Positions 1 through 8,703 of a stretch of 64,000 nucleotides of DNA are shown in pieces. Location: assembly GCF_020529025.1 (NCBI RefSeq), contig NZ_JACNMM010000010.1, positions 62,001-126,000 of the forward strand, in the 5' to 3' direction. This DNA comes from Oceaniglobus trochenteri (GTDB lineage Bacteria; Pseudomonadota; Alphaproteobacteria; Rhodobacterales; Rhodobacteraceae). The notes beneath the pieces are model-generated. The model was not told the DNA's origin. It saw nothing but the letters and a program-made list of their open reading frames with translations, and did not search any database. Position numbers and translations under genes: made by a program. How positions within the stretch are numbered: the first letter of the stretch is position 1; each line of letters opens with the position of its first letter.

Positions 1-835
1 GGTCATAGGGGGCATCCTTGGCGATGCCGCTGTTGGCCTGGGTCATCTCGGTGTCGCCCACGGGGGTCTCGGCGGCCTGCTGCTCGGCGAGAACCTCTTC
101 GACGGCGGCTTCTTCCATGGCGCCCATGTCGACGCCGGCGGCGCTCATCTGGGCGGACATGCCGTCAAGTGCGGCGCGCGCGGCCAGATCGCAGTACAGC
201 GCGATGGCACGGGCGGCGTCGTCGTTGCCGGGGATGATATAGTCGATGCCATCGGGCGAGCAGTTGGAGTCGACCACGGCAACCACGGGAATGCCCAGCT
301 TCTTGGCTTCGGCGATGGCCAGGTCTTCCTTGTTCACGTCGATCACGAACAGAAGGTCGGGCACGCCGCCCATTTCGCGGATACCGCCCAGCGATGCGTT
401 CAGCTTGGCCTGGTCACGCTCCATGCTCAGGCGTTCGCGCTTGGTCAGGCCCTCGGCGCCCTGCTCCATCTTCTCGTCGATGGATTTCAGGCGGTTGATC
501 GACTGGGAAACGGTTTTCCAGTTGGTCAGCGTGCCGCCCAGCCAGCGGTGGTTCATGTAGTACTGCGCGCATTTCTCGGCGGCGTCGGCGATGGGCTTTT
601 GTGCCTGACGCTTGGTGCCGACGAACAGGATGCGGCCGTTCTTGGCGACGGTGTCACGGATGACCTTCAGCGCCTGGTCCAGCATCGGAACCGTCTGGGT
701 CAGGTCGAGAATGTGAATGCCGTTGCGGTCGCCGTAGATGAATTCCTGCATCCGCGGGTTCCAGCGCTGAGTCTGGTGACCATAGTGAACGCCAGCTTCC
801 AGAAGCTGACGCAGGGAGAAATCGGGGAGCGCCAT
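1..835 (-). CDS. rpsB: 30S ribosomal protein S2 (3' end outside window)
   Basis: Ribosomal protein S2 binds the small subunit near the neck and is needed to assemble it. The protein begins [20 protein letters not shown] and contains the family's [27 protein letters not shown] and [17 protein letters not shown] segments, all in the usual order. About 278 codons are visible and the gene runs off the left edge. The visible C-terminal part is an acidic, alanine-rich tail ([20 protein letters not shown]) of the kind seen in alphaproteobacterial S2. The start is the ATG whose complement is at 833-835. tsf would be expected next, outside the window. Confidence 0.97.
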   Translation of the reverse strand, partial: MALPDFSLRQLLEAGVHYGHQTQRWNPRMQEFIYGDRNGIHILDLTQTVPMLDQALKVIRDTVAKNGRILFVGTKRQAQKPIADAAEKCAQYYMNHRWLGGTLTNWKTVSQSINRLKSIDEKMEQGAEGLTKRERLSMERDQAKLNASLGGIREMGGVPDLLFVIDVNKEDLAIAEAKKLGIPVVAVVDSNCSPDGIDYIIPGNDDAARAIALYCDLAARAALDGMSAQMSAAGVDMGAMEEAAVEEVLAEQQAAETPVGDTEMTQANSGIAKDAPYD

Positions 836-994
836 GTCCATTTTCCTTTTCCGGTTTGCGCCTCGGCAGGGCCATCAGAGCATACGCTCAACCGGCGGAC
901 CGTAACGGGATGTCTCCCCGTCAGGCCCAAGCCCCACCTGTGAAGTGGGGGCGCGATACACCGGTTGCGCGCCATGTGCAAGGGCGGCGATGCA

Positions 995-1125
995 GGAAAC
1001 CGCAGGACGCCTCCGGCGGGAGTACTTGGGCAAGAAAGAAACCCGACCGTCGCGGACCGGCTTCTTCGTTGCGAAAATACTCGGATGGCGTAGCGTCCGC
1101 CATCTTGCGCCAGGGGGCGGGCTGC
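995..1125. repeat. Two short copies of the dispersed AAATACTC repeat, in opposite orientations
   Basis: The 304-bp gap 836-1139 between rpsB and psuK contains no gene. It holds one minus-strand copy (about 995-1050; reads TTTCTTGCCCAAGTACTCCC then GCCGGAGGC) and one plus-strand copy (about 1060-1125; CTTCGTTGCGAAAATACTCG). Both match the 5' part of the 147-bp repeats at 7838, 9968 and 57895. The plus-strand copy continues into CGCCATCTTGCGC, which is also found after the copy at 23.2 kb. The leader and promoter of rpsB must also lie here but I could not place them. Confidence 0.5.
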
Positions 1126-1139
1126 TGCAAAACCGCCGG

Positions 1140-2027
1140 ATGAACACGCCTGACATCCTTTGCATCGGTTCCGTCCTGTGGGACATCATCGGCCGCACCG
1201 CCACCCCGATGCGGCTGGGCTCGGACGTGGCCGGGCGCATCACGCGCCTGCCCGGTGGCGTTGCCATGAACATCGCGATGACCCTGCGCCGCTTCGATCT
1301 GACGCCCGTGCTTCTGAGCGCCGTGGGCCGCGATGCCGAGGGGGACGAGCTTTTGGCCGCCTGCGCCGGCCTTGGCATGGTCACCGATCACGTCCACCGC
1401 CCCGAGAGCCTGCCCACCGATCTTTACATGGCCATCGAGGGGGCCGGCGGCCTGGTCGCCGCCATTGCCGATGCCCACACGCTTGAGGCGGCGGGCGATG
1501 CCATCCTGGCACCCCTTGGCGACGGGCGCCTGGGCACCGCCGATGCGCCCTTCGGCGGGATGATCGCGCTGGACGGCAACCTTACCATCGACCTGCTGAG
1601 CCAGATCGCGCTGAGCCCCTTGTTTCGCGCCGCCGATCTGCGCGTCGCCCCCGCGTCCCCCGGCAAGGCCGAACGCCTGGCGGGGCTGTTCGACCATCCG
1701 AACGCCACCTTCTATGTCAACCTGGAAGAGGCCGGCATCCTGGCGCAGACGCCGTTCACGAATGCCGCCAGCGCCGCCGCCACGCTGATCGAACGCGGCG
1801 CGCACCGGGTGCTGGTGACCGATGGCGGTTCGATGGCGGCCATGGCGGACGCCAGCGGCGTGCTGACCGCCCTGCCCCCGCCGATCACCGTTGCCCGCGT
1901 CACCGGCGCCGGCGATACCTTCATGGCCGCCCACATGGCGGCCGATCTGGGCGGTGCGCCGCCACAGGATGCCTTGCACCGCGCCCTGGGCGCGGCGGCC
2001 GAATATGTTTCAGGAGTTTCCCTCTGA
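1140..2027 (+). CDS. psuK: PfkB-family carbohydrate kinase, probable pseudouridine kinase
   Basis: A 295-aa ribokinase/PfkB-fold kinase. It has the N-terminal GSVLWDIIGR strand, the PGGVAMNIAMTLRR substrate-binding motif and the C-terminal anion-hole/catalytic motif VTGAGDTF, whose Asp is near residue 259. Its stop overlaps the start of psuG (TGATG), so the two are translationally coupled. That partner is the reason to assign pseudouridine as substrate: PsuK phosphorylates it to pseudouridine 5'-phosphate and PsuG cleaves the C-C glycosidic bond. The ATG at 1140 was chosen because the homologous region begins there; the frame is open further upstream through repeat sequence. Specificity is inferred from context only. 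Confidence 0.85.
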   Translation: MNTPDILCIGSVLWDIIGRTATPMRLGSDVAGRITRLPGGVAMNIAMTLRRFDLTPVLLSAVGRDAEGDELLAACAGLGMVTDHVHRPESLPTDLYMAIEGAGGLVAAIADAHTLEAAGDAILAPLGDGRLGTADAPFGGMIALDGNLTIDLLSQIALSPLFRAADLRVAPASPGKAERLAGLFDHPNATFYVNLEEAGILAQTPFTNAASAAATLIERGAHRVLVTDGGSMAAMADASGVLTALPPPITVARVTGAGDTFMAAHMAADLGGAPPQDALHRALGAAAEYVSGVSL

Positions 2028-2950
2028 TGTCGCTTCCCCTGCGTTTTTCCCCCGAAGTCGAAGAGGCCCGCGAAGGTGGCCTGCCCATCGTCGCCCTTGA
2101 AAGCACGATCATCACCCACGGCATGCCCTATCCGCAGAACGTGGAAACCGCGATGCTGGTGGAACAGACCGTGCGCGACATGGGCGCCGTTCCCGCCACC
2201 ATCGCCGTGATCGCCGGTGCCATTCACATCGGGCTGAGCGAGAGCGAACTGACCGCCCTGGGCCAGGCGCAATCGGTGGCCAAGCTGTCGCGCGCCGATC
2301 TGGCCGCCTGCGTGGCCACCGGTGGCACCGGCGCCACCACGGTTGCCGCCACCATGATCGCCGCCCGGCTGGCCGGGATCGAGGTTTTCGCCACTGGCGG
2401 GGTTGGCGGTGTCCACCGCGGGGCCGAGCGCAGCTTCGACGTTTCGGCCGACCTTCAGGAACTGGCGCAGACGGCGGTGACAGTGGTGGCCGCCGGGGCC
2501 AAGGCCATTCTCGACGTGCCCAAGACGCTTGAGGTGCTGGAAACGCTGGGCGTTCCGGTCATCGCCTATGGGCAGGACAGTTTCCCGGCCTTCTGGTCGC
2601 GCGAATCCGATCTTGCGGCGCCGCTGCGCATGGATGGCGCCGGCGATATTGCCGCGGCGCATGTGATCCGGGGGCGGATGGGTCTGCCCGGCGGGCAGTT
2701 GATCGCCAACCCGATCCCCCGGGACGAGGAGATTCCCGCGGCCGAACTTTCGCCGATCATTGCCCAGGCGGTGCAAGAGGCCGAGGCCCAGGGCATCGGC
2801 GCGAAATCGGTCACGCCCTTCCTGCTGGCGCGGATATTCGAACTGACCGAGGGCCAGTCCCTGCGCGCCAATATCGCGCTGGTGCTGAACAATGCGCGGC
2901 TGGCCTCGGAAATTGCCCGCGAAATCAGCGCCCTGCGCCGCCAGTCCTGA
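2027..2950 (+). CDS. psuG: Pseudouridine-5'-phosphate glycosidase
   Basis: A 307-aa PsuG/IndA-family enzyme that converts pseudouridine 5'-phosphate to uracil and ribose 5-phosphate. The family hallmarks are present: VALESTIITHGMPYPQN near residue 25 (catalytic-site Glu), KLSRADL (the family's Schiff-base Lys), GGTGATTVAATM, ATGGVGGVHRG and VIAYGQDSFPAFWSR. The length is normal. It is the second gene of a coupled psuK-psuG pair, which completes the intracellular salvage of pseudouridine from RNA turnover. No nucleoside transporter gene is adjacent. Confidence 0.95.
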   Translation: MSLPLRFSPEVEEAREGGLPIVALESTIITHGMPYPQNVETAMLVEQTVRDMGAVPATIAVIAGAIHIGLSESELTALGQAQSVAKLSRADLAACVATGGTGATTVAATMIAARLAGIEVFATGGVGGVHRGAERSFDVSADLQELAQTAVTVVAAGAKAILDVPKTLEVLETLGVPVIAYGQDSFPAFWSRESDLAAPLRMDGAGDIAAAHVIRGRMGLPGGQLIANPIPRDEEIPAAELSPIIAQAVQEAEAQGIGAKSVTPFLLARIFELTEGQSLRANIALVLNNARLASEIAREISALRRQS

Positions 2951-3024
2951 CAAGCACCGCTGTGACATTGCGCGACGCCCGTCGAGCCCCTAGATAGCAT
3001 GGGCAGCGATTACAACGGTTCCAG

Positions 3025-3726
3025 ATGACACCCGGACATAACGACGAACACGATTCCAAGCGGCGACGCCCCCTCTTCGGCAGCCTGCGCGCCAGCTTTC
3101 TGACCGGTCTGGTGGTGATCGCGCCCATTGCGCTGACCATGTGGCTGATCTGGTCCGTCGTCGGCTGGATCGACAGTTGGGTGCTGCCCTTCGTGCCCCA
3201 TCAGTTCAAGCCGGAAACCTATATCGGCATCAACCTGCGCGGTGTGGGCGTGGTGATCTTCCTGATCTTCACGGTGATCGTCGGCTGGATGGCCAAGGGG
3301 CTGATCGGGCGGTCGCTGATCCGCTGGGGCGAGGGCATCGTCGATCGCATGCCGGTGGTAAGATCGGTCTATAACGGGTTGAAACAGATCGCGGAAACCG
3401 TCTTTGCCCAGACCGACACCTCGTTCGACAAGGCCTGCCTGATCGAATATCCCCGCCGGGGCATCTGGGCCATCGCTTTTGTCTCCACCGATGCCAAGGG
3501 CGAGATCGAGGCGCGGATTCCCGCGGACCAGGGCAAGATCTCGGTGTTCCTGCCCACCACGCCCAACCCGACCTCGGGGTTTTTGCTGTTCGTGCCGCGC
3601 TCCGAGGTGATCGAGCTGGACATGTCGGTCGAGGATGCGGCCAAGCTGGTGATTTCCGCTGGCCTTGTCTATCCCACGCCCAAGGCGGCCCCGCCCCTGA
3701 AGCTGCCCGACCGGGCGGCGGAATAG
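3025..3726 (+). CDS. DUF502 family membrane protein
   Basis: A 233-aa protein. A basic, cytoplasmic N-terminus (about residues 1-17) is followed by two hydrophobic segments, about residues 20-45 and 70-90. A soluble domain then carries the family signature GEGIVDRMPVVRSVYNGLKQ. The later segment FLPTTPNPTSGFLLFVPRSE is also typical of DUF502. The molecular function is not established for the family. It lies 75 bp after psuG and its 3' end faces the patatin gene 4 bp away. The ATG at 3025 is the first in frame and gives the usual length. Confidence 0.85.
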   Translation: MTPGHNDEHDSKRRRPLFGSLRASFLTGLVVIAPIALTMWLIWSVVGWIDSWVLPFVPHQFKPETYIGINLRGVGVVIFLIFTVIVGWMAKGLIGRSLIRWGEGIVDRMPVVRSVYNGLKQIAETVFAQTDTSFDKACLIEYPRRGIWAIAFVSTDAKGEIEARIPADQGKISVFLPTTPNPTSGFLLFVPRSEVIELDMSVEDAAKLVISAGLVYPTPKAAPPLKLPDRAAE

Positions 3727-3730
3727 GCGC

Positions 3731-4750
3731 CTAGCCGAACATCTGTTTCAGATCGACGGTGCCGACCGTGTTCAGATCGTCCAGATGGGCGCTCAGGAAC
3801 CGGTCGGCCGCCCCACGCCCCGCCGCCCGCAGCCGCGACACGATCACCGGGGTTGCCACGGTTTTCGTCGCGACCCCCAGATCGTTCATCAGGGCATCGT
3901 CCGCGATCATGTGAACCAGCACGCGCTTCATGGTGCCCGGCGGCATGCGGCCTTCATCCAGAAGGCGCTGGACGAAATGCACCGCCCGCAGCTCCCGCAG
4001 GAGCGAGGTGTTGAAGCTGATCTCGTTGATGCGGTTGACGATCTGCTGGGGGGTGACCGGGATCGACGCCCGTTCGATGGGGTTGATGTTCACCACCACG
4101 ATGTCGTCGGGAAACCGGTCTTCATACAGCGGATAAAGCGCCGGATTGCCCGTGTAACCGCCATCCCAATAGGCCGCGCCGTCAATCTCGACCGCGCGGA
4201 ACAGCGTCGGCAGGCAGGCCGAGGCCAGGATCGCATCGGTGGTGATCGCGTCGCCGCTGAACACCTTGATCTTGCCGCTGCGCACATTGGTGGCCCCGAT
4301 GAACAGCTCGGGGCCCTCATCGGCACAGACATTGGCAAAGTCCATCTGTTCGACAATCCGGCGCAGGGGGTTCTCGATCCCCGTGCCAAAGGAATAGGGG
4401 CTGGCGGCGCGGGTCGCGGCATCCAGCATGAGATAGGCGGGCGACATCTCGAGCATGGCGCTGAACATGTCGGTGGGCATGGCCAGCGACGACAGCCAGT
4501 CGGCCACCTTCATGTCGTCCAGCCCGCTGACCTTGCTCCAAAGCCAGTCAAGATTGTCGCGCGCGCCCTGCCGCCCCCCGGCCACCAGCCCGGCCTTCAG
4601 TGCGGCACCGTTCAGTGCCCCCGCCGAGGTCCCGGAAATGCCGGCGATCTCGATCCGCCCTTCCTCAAGCAGCCTGTCCAGAACGCCCCAGGTAAAGGCG
4701 CCGTGAACGCCGCCCCCCTGAAGCGCCAGGTTGATACGCTTTACGCTCAC
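3731..4750 (-). CDS. Patatin-like phospholipase
   Basis: A 339-aa patatin-family acyl hydrolase with the Ser-Asp dyad set out as expected: oxyanion loop GGGVHGAF (residues 11-18), nucleophile elbow GTSAG (Ser about residue 42) and DGGYTGN (Asp about residue 197). No signal peptide is visible, so it is probably cytoplasmic. It overlaps the 3' end of the upstream 3-hydroxybutyrate dehydrogenase gene by 4 bp, so the two are co-transcribed. This pair is common beside polyhydroxybutyrate metabolism genes in Rhodobacteraceae. A role in membrane or PHB-granule lipid turnover is only an inference. It is not related to the CBASS patatin at 35.7 kb beyond the shared fold. Confidence 0.88.
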   Translation of the reverse strand: MSVKRINLALQGGGVHGAFTWGVLDRLLEEGRIEIAGISGTSAGALNGAALKAGLVAGGRQGARDNLDWLWSKVSGLDDMKVADWLSSLAMPTDMFSAMLEMSPAYLMLDAATRAASPYSFGTGIENPLRRIVEQMDFANVCADEGPELFIGATNVRSGKIKVFSGDAITTDAILASACLPTLFRAVEIDGAAYWDGGYTGNPALYPLYEDRFPDDIVVVNINPIERASIPVTPQQIVNRINEISFNTSLLRELRAVHFVQRLLDEGRMPPGTMKRVLVHMIADDALMNDLGVATKTVATPVIVSRLRAAGRGAADRFLSAHLDDLNTVGTVDLKQMFG

Positions 4751-5520
4751 AATGCGGTCCAGCCACCATCGACGCTGATGGTGGTGCCGGTGATCTGGGC
4801 CGCCGCATCCGAACAGAGGAACACGCAGGTGCCGCCCATCTGTTCGACGGTCGCGAATTCCTTCGAAGGCTGGCGTTTGAGCATGACCTCCTTGATGACG
4901 GTCTCCCGGTCCATGTCGTATTCCTTCATGGTATCGGGGATCTGCGATTCAACCAGCGGCGTCAGGACATAGCCGGGGCAGATGGCATTGCAGGTGATCG
5001 GCTCCTGCGCGGTTTCCAGCGCGACGGTTTTCGAAAGTCCCACGATGCCGTGCTTGGCTGCGATATAGGCCGATTTATAGGGGCTGGCGGTCAGACCATG
5101 GGCGCTGGCGATGTTCACCACCCTGCCCCATCCGGCCTTGCGCATCATCGGCAGGGCGGCGGCCGTGGTGTGAAAGGCGCTGGTCAGGTTGATGGCGATG
5201 ATCGCGTCCCACTTGCCGGTCGGAAACGCGTCGATGGGCGCGACATGCTGAATGCCGGCATTGTTCACCAGGATATCACAGCGACCGGCCTGTTCGATCA
5301 GGGCGCGGCATTCCTCGCCCTTGCTCATGTCGGCCTTGATATAGCGGGCCGTCACCCCTGTTTCCTCGGCGATCTCGCGGGCCAGCGCGTGATCCTCGTC
5401 GCGGTCGGTGAAGGAATTCAGCACCACATCGGCCCCGGCCCGCGCCAGTTCGCGCGCGATGCCCAACCCGATGCCCGAGTTTGATCCGGTGATGATGGCG
5501 GTCTTGCCTGAAAGTTGCAT
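4747..5520 (-). CDS. bdhA: D-beta-hydroxybutyrate dehydrogenase
   Basis: A 257-aa short-chain dehydrogenase. It has the cofactor loop TGSNSGIG, the NNAG motif, the catalytic Ser in VNIASAHG and the YIAAKHG Tyr-Lys pair. The C-terminal part (ICPGYVLTPLVESQIPD) matches 3-hydroxybutyrate dehydrogenases. It interconverts D-3-hydroxybutyrate and acetoacetate with NAD+, linking PHB breakdown to central metabolism. First gene of a two-gene operon with the patatin. The start ATG (5518-5520) gives a full-length Rossmann N-terminus (MQLSGKTAIITGSNSG). Confidence 0.92.
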   Translation of the reverse strand: MQLSGKTAIITGSNSGIGLGIARELARAGADVVLNSFTDRDEDHALAREIAEETGVTARYIKADMSKGEECRALIEQAGRCDILVNNAGIQHVAPIDAFPTGKWDAIIAINLTSAFHTTAAALPMMRKAGWGRVVNIASAHGLTASPYKSAYIAAKHGIVGLSKTVALETAQEPITCNAICPGYVLTPLVESQIPDTMKEYDMDRETVIKEVMLKRQPSKEFATVEQMGGTCVFLCSDAAAQITGTTISVDGGWTAL

Positions 5521-5808
5521 GTCAGCTCCTGCGTGAAATCCCTTATGCGCATCCTAGCGCCCATCGCCGCAATGGCCATGGGGCACGACACCATTGTGAT
5601 CGCGGGGGATTCGCAGGGTCGATTCGACGCGCCATCAGGCACTTGCGCCGCGCTCCGAGACATGAGACAGGCGCACATCACCGGCGTCCTGCCACGGGCG
5701 CACGCCACCGGTGGAAAACAGCGGATCATCAAGGATAAAAGGCGTTTCAGCGCGGCTGCGCCATTGGCCGTACATGCAGAACGCCGGACAAACCTGCCGG
5801 ATCAAACG

Positions 5809-5836
5809 AAAAAAAACGCCCGCACAAGGCGGGCGT
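5809..5836 (-). terminator. Intrinsic terminator of the candidate small RNA
   Basis: On the minus strand an 8-bp perfect stem (ACGCCCGC, loop CTTGT, GCGGGCGT) is followed by an uninterrupted U run. The A run is at 5809-5816 on the plus strand, so the terminator serves minus-strand transcription. It does not belong to either neighbouring gene. Confidence 0.75.
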
Positions 5837-5884
5837 CAAGTTATTGAGGCAGGTTTCATACAGGCAAGAAACCTATCGAGCAGT
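5809..5884 (-). ncRNA. Candidate small RNA with own promoter and terminator
   Basis: In the 475-bp gap between two divergent genes the minus strand carries a complete transcription unit of about 76 nt. A sigma70-like promoter (5891-5919) is followed by a 7-bp hairpin (arms AGGTTTC/GAAACCT at 5868-5874 and 5851-5857) and then an 8-bp GC-rich stem (ACGCCCGC/GCGGGCGT) running into eight U residues. No open reading frame of note lies inside. It is antisense to nothing annotated. I do not recognise the family. Confidence 0.6.
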
Positions 5885-5890
5885 GACGCC

Positions 5891-5919
5891 TTTATACCCA
5901 ATTACGTTCCGGCATCCAA
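5891..5919 (-). promoter_or_regulatory. Sigma70-like promoter of the candidate small RNA
   Basis: Read on the minus strand: -35 TTGGAT (5919-5914), a 17-bp spacer, -10 TATAAA (5896-5891). A start near 5884 is expected. Nothing else on this strand starts nearby; bdhA begins only at 5520, beyond the terminator at 5809-5836. Confidence 0.55.
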
Positions 5920-5995
5920 GCTAAAAGTTTGAAACACTTGGCAGACCTGCTTAGGGTCGGGTCAGACCCGAGGGAACGAAAGGACAAACCCGAAG

Positions 5996-7810
5996 ATGAG
6001 CATTCATCGTTTCCATTTCCTGCGCAATTCCGCCCTTGCCCTGGTGGCCACCCTGGCTGGCGGGATGGCCCTGGCCGAACCGAAACATGGCATCGCTATG
6101 TATGGAGAGCCCGCCAACCCACCGGATTTTGTGTCGCTACCCTTCGTCAACGCCGATGCCCCCAAGGGCGGGCGCATCGTACAGGGCGAGGTGGGCAGCT
6201 TCGATTCCCTCAATCCCTTCATCCTCAAGGGCTCCACCCCCTGGCAGCTTCAGTTCCTCGCCTTCGAGACGCTGATGGGGCGCAGCTATGATGAACCCTT
6301 CACGCTCTACGGCCTTCTGGCCGAATCGGTCGAAACGGACCCAGACCGCACCTGGGTGGAATTCACCCTGAACCCCGCCGCGAAATTCTCTGACGGCAGC
6401 CCCGTCACCGTGGAAGACGTGATGTGGAGTTACGAGACCCTGGGTACCGAGGGCCACCCCAAGTACCACGGCACCTGGAGCAAGGTCGAGAAGATGGAAC
6501 AGACCGGCGAACGTTCGGTCCGCTTCACCTTCAACGTGCCCGACCGCGAACTGGCACTGATCATGGGCATGCGCCCGATCCTGAAAAAGGCCCAATGGGA
6601 GGGCAAGGATTTCGCAGCCAGCGGAATCGATGACATCCCCATCGGCAGCGCGCCCTACGTCATCGCCGACTACGAACCGGGCCGCTACGTCTCGCTGAAA
6701 CGCGATCCCGATTACTGGGGCGCCGACCTGCCCTTCCGCAAGGGCACCAACAACCTCGATGAAATCCGCATGGAGTTCTTCGGCGACGGCACCGCCATGT
6801 TCGAGGCCTTCAAGGGCGGCCTGCTGAACACCATGCGCGAAACCAACGCCGAAAAGTGGAATACCCAATACGATTTCCCGGCGGTTCAATCGGGTGACGT
6901 GGTGAAATCGGAAATCCCGCACAAGCGCCCCGCCGGGCTCAAGGGGCTGGTAATGAACACCCGCAAGCCCCAGTTCGCCGACTGGCGCGTGCGCGAGGCG
7001 CTGATCCGCGCCTTCAACTTCGAATTCATCAACCAGACCCTGAACGGCGGCGTGAACCCGCGCATCACCTCCTATTTCGCCAACTCGGTCCTCGGGATGG
7101 AAGACGGCCCCGCCCCCGAACCGGTGCGCAGCCTTCTCGCCCCCTTCAGCGACAGCCTGCTGCCCGGCGCGCTCGACGGCTACGAGATGCCCGTCAGCGA
7201 TGGCTCGGAACGCAACCGCAAGGGCATTGCAAGCGCGATCGACATGATGGCCGAGGCCGGCTGGACCATCCAGAACGGCCAGATGAAGAACGCCGAGGGA
7301 ATGCCCTTCACCTTTGAAATCCTGCTGAAACAGGGCGCGAACGAACCCCAGCAGATCGTCGATCTCTATTTCTCGGCCCTCAAACGCATGGGCATCACCC
7401 CCACGATCACCACCGCCGATACCGCTCAGTACAAGGAACGCACCAACCGCTTCGATTTCGACATGGCCTATCACCTGATCGGCCTCTCGCTCAGCCCGGG
7501 TAACGAACAATATCTCTACTGGGGGTCAAAGGCCGCCGATACCGAAGGTTCGCGCAACTGGATGGGCATGAAAAGCGACGCCGCCGAGGCGATGATCGAC
7601 GCGATGCTGAACGCCCCCGACCGCGAGGGTTTCATCAACGCCACCCGCGCCCTTGACCGGGTGCTCACCTCGGGGCGCTACGTCATCCCGATCTGGTACG
7701 ATCCCGTTTCCTTCCTGGCCCACGCCAGACAGCTGAAATATCCCGACACCATCCCGATGTACGGCGATTGGCAAGGCTTCCAGCCCGATACCTGGTGGTG
7801 GGAAGACTGA
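5996..7810 (+). CDS. Peptide ABC transporter substrate-binding protein, YejA-like
   Basis: A 604-aa periplasmic binding protein of the SBP_bac_5 (oligopeptide/dipeptide) family. A Sec signal peptide is clear: basic N-terminus, a hydrophobic stretch and a cut after GMALA near residue 27. The segments HGIAMYGEP, NADAPKGG, GSFDSLNPFILKG and the long FSDGSPVTVEDVMWSYE resemble YejA, which supplies the YejBEF importer for oligopeptides and microcin C-like compounds. No permease or ATPase gene follows: the next gene on the strand is the frnE-like gene, and a terminator comes straight after the stop. The partner transporter must be encoded elsewhere. Confidence 0.88.
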   Translation: MSIHRFHFLRNSALALVATLAGGMALAEPKHGIAMYGEPANPPDFVSLPFVNADAPKGGRIVQGEVGSFDSLNPFILKGSTPWQLQFLAFETLMGRSYDEPFTLYGLLAESVETDPDRTWVEFTLNPAAKFSDGSPVTVEDVMWSYETLGTEGHPKYHGTWSKVEKMEQTGERSVRFTFNVPDRELALIMGMRPILKKAQWEGKDFAASGIDDIPIGSAPYVIADYEPGRYVSLKRDPDYWGADLPFRKGTNNLDEIRMEFFGDGTAMFEAFKGGLLNTMRETNAEKWNTQYDFPAVQSGDVVKSEIPHKRPAGLKGLVMNTRKPQFADWRVREALIRAFNFEFINQTLNGGVNPRITSYFANSVLGMEDGPAPEPVRSLLAPFSDSLLPGALDGYEMPVSDGSERNRKGIASAIDMMAEAGWTIQNGQMKNAEGMPFTFEILLKQGANEPQQIVDLYFSALKRMGITPTITTADTAQYKERTNRFDFDMAYHLIGLSLSPGNEQYLYWGSKAADTEGSRNWMGMKSDAAEAMIDAMLNAPDREGFINATRALDRVLTSGRYVIPIWYDPVSFLAHARQLKYPDTIPMYGDWQGFQPDTWWWED

Positions 7811-7821
7811 ACCCGTGAAAT

Positions 7822-7850
7822 GGGCGCGGATCACACCGCGCCCTTTTCTT
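7822..7850 (+). terminator. Intrinsic terminator after the YejA-like gene
   Basis: An 8-bp stem GGGCGCGG / CCGCGCCC with loop ATCACA is followed by TTTTCTTTCTT, 11 bp after the stop codon. The right arm overlaps the start of the dispersed repeat at 7838. Confidence 0.75.
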
Positions 7851-7982
7851 TCTTGCACCAAATACTCTCGCCGAAGGCGTCCCTGCGCATCAGCCTTCAC
7901 CACGCCCGATAACCTTACCCGCAGCCCGCCACGCGCGCCCGCAAAACATGTCGTGCGGGCGTCAGCCCGCTCCGCCGGATCA
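7838..7982 (+). repeat. Dispersed ~147-bp repeat, copy 1
   Basis: Starts GCGCCCTTTTCTTTCTTGCA and then CAAATACTC, CGCCGAAGGC. After a variable middle it ends with the hairpin GCGGGC-GTCA-GCCCGC and CCGCCGGATCA. It is 145 bp, against 147 bp for the copies at 9968 and 57895. The last 36 bp (7947-7982) differ from 10079-10114 at one base only. It lies between the YejA-like gene and the frnE-like gene. Confidence 0.7.
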
Positions 7983-8052
7983 CCCTTGCACCACCCGGCG
8001 TGACTCTCCCCAAGGACAGGCGTAGGAGGGCGCCATCCCGAAAGGAGCCGCA

Positions 8053-8703
8053 ATGACATCCGTGAAACTCGATATCCTGTCCGACCCGATCTGCCCCTGG
8101 TGTCTGATCGGCAAGACCTGGCTTGACCGCGCGCTGGAGCAACGCCCCGACCATCCCTTCCACATCGAATGGCACCCCTTCCAACTCAACCCCGACATGC
8201 CCCCCGAAGGCATGGAGCGGCGCGCCTATCTCGAGGCCAAGTTCGGCGGCAAGGAGGCCGCGGTGCGCGTCTATGCCCAGATCGAAGAGGCCGCCGAAAA
8301 GGCCGGCATCTCCATCGACTGGTCCAAAATCACCCGCACGCCCAACACCCTGAACGCCCATCGCCTGATCCATTGGGCCGGGCTGGAGGGCCGGCAGACG
8401 GCGGCGAAAAGCGCGCTGCTGAACGGGTACTTCCGCGAAGGGCGCGATATCGGCGACACCGGCGTCCTGCTCGACATCGCCGAGAAGATCGAGCTCGACC
8501 GCGACCTGATCGCACGGCTTCTGAACACCGACGCCGATGCCGATGACATCCGCGCCCGCGATGCCCATGCCCGCGAACGTGGCGTCTCCGGCGTGCCGAC
8601 CTTCGTGCTGGCCAACGCCCATGTGCTGCCCGGCGCGCAATCCACCGATCTCTGGCTCCAGGTGCTCGACGATATTGCCGCCCAGGCGGCGGATGCGTCA
8701 TGA
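8053..8703 (+). CDS. DsbA-family oxidoreductase, FrnE-like
   Basis: A 216-aa thioredoxin-fold protein with the active-site CPWC in DPICPWCLIGKTWLDRAL (residues 14-17). The FrnE/2-hydroxychromene carboxylate isomerase-like helical insertion and the cis-Pro loop GVSGVPTFVL come later. There is no signal peptide, so it is cytoplasmic, as for FrnE. Such proteins act as disulfide oxidoreductases or isomerases, and the D. radiodurans FrnE is stress-related; the substrate here is unknown. Its stop overlaps the start of the MFS gene (ATGA), so the two form an operon. Confidence 0.85.
   Translation: MTSVKLDILSDPICPWCLIGKTWLDRALEQRPDHPFHIEWHPFQLNPDMPPEGMERRAYLEAKFGGKEAAVRVYAQIEEAAEKAGISIDWSKITRTPNTLNAHRLIHWAGLEGRQTAAKSALLNGYFREGRDIGDTGVLLDIAEKIELDRDLIARLLNTDADADDIRARDAHARERGVSGVPTFVLANAHVLPGAQSTDLWLQVLDDIAAQAADAS

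Noticed and set aside
1712-2968. 418-codon open frame on the minus strand opposite psuK and psuG
   Set aside because: It lies wholly antisense to two well-supported genes, has repetitive Gly/His/Arg composition and no family motif. Such frames are common in GC-rich DNA.
6137-7510. 457-codon minus-strand frame inside the YejA-like gene
   Set aside because: Antisense to an intact binding-protein gene with signal peptide and terminator; no motif.
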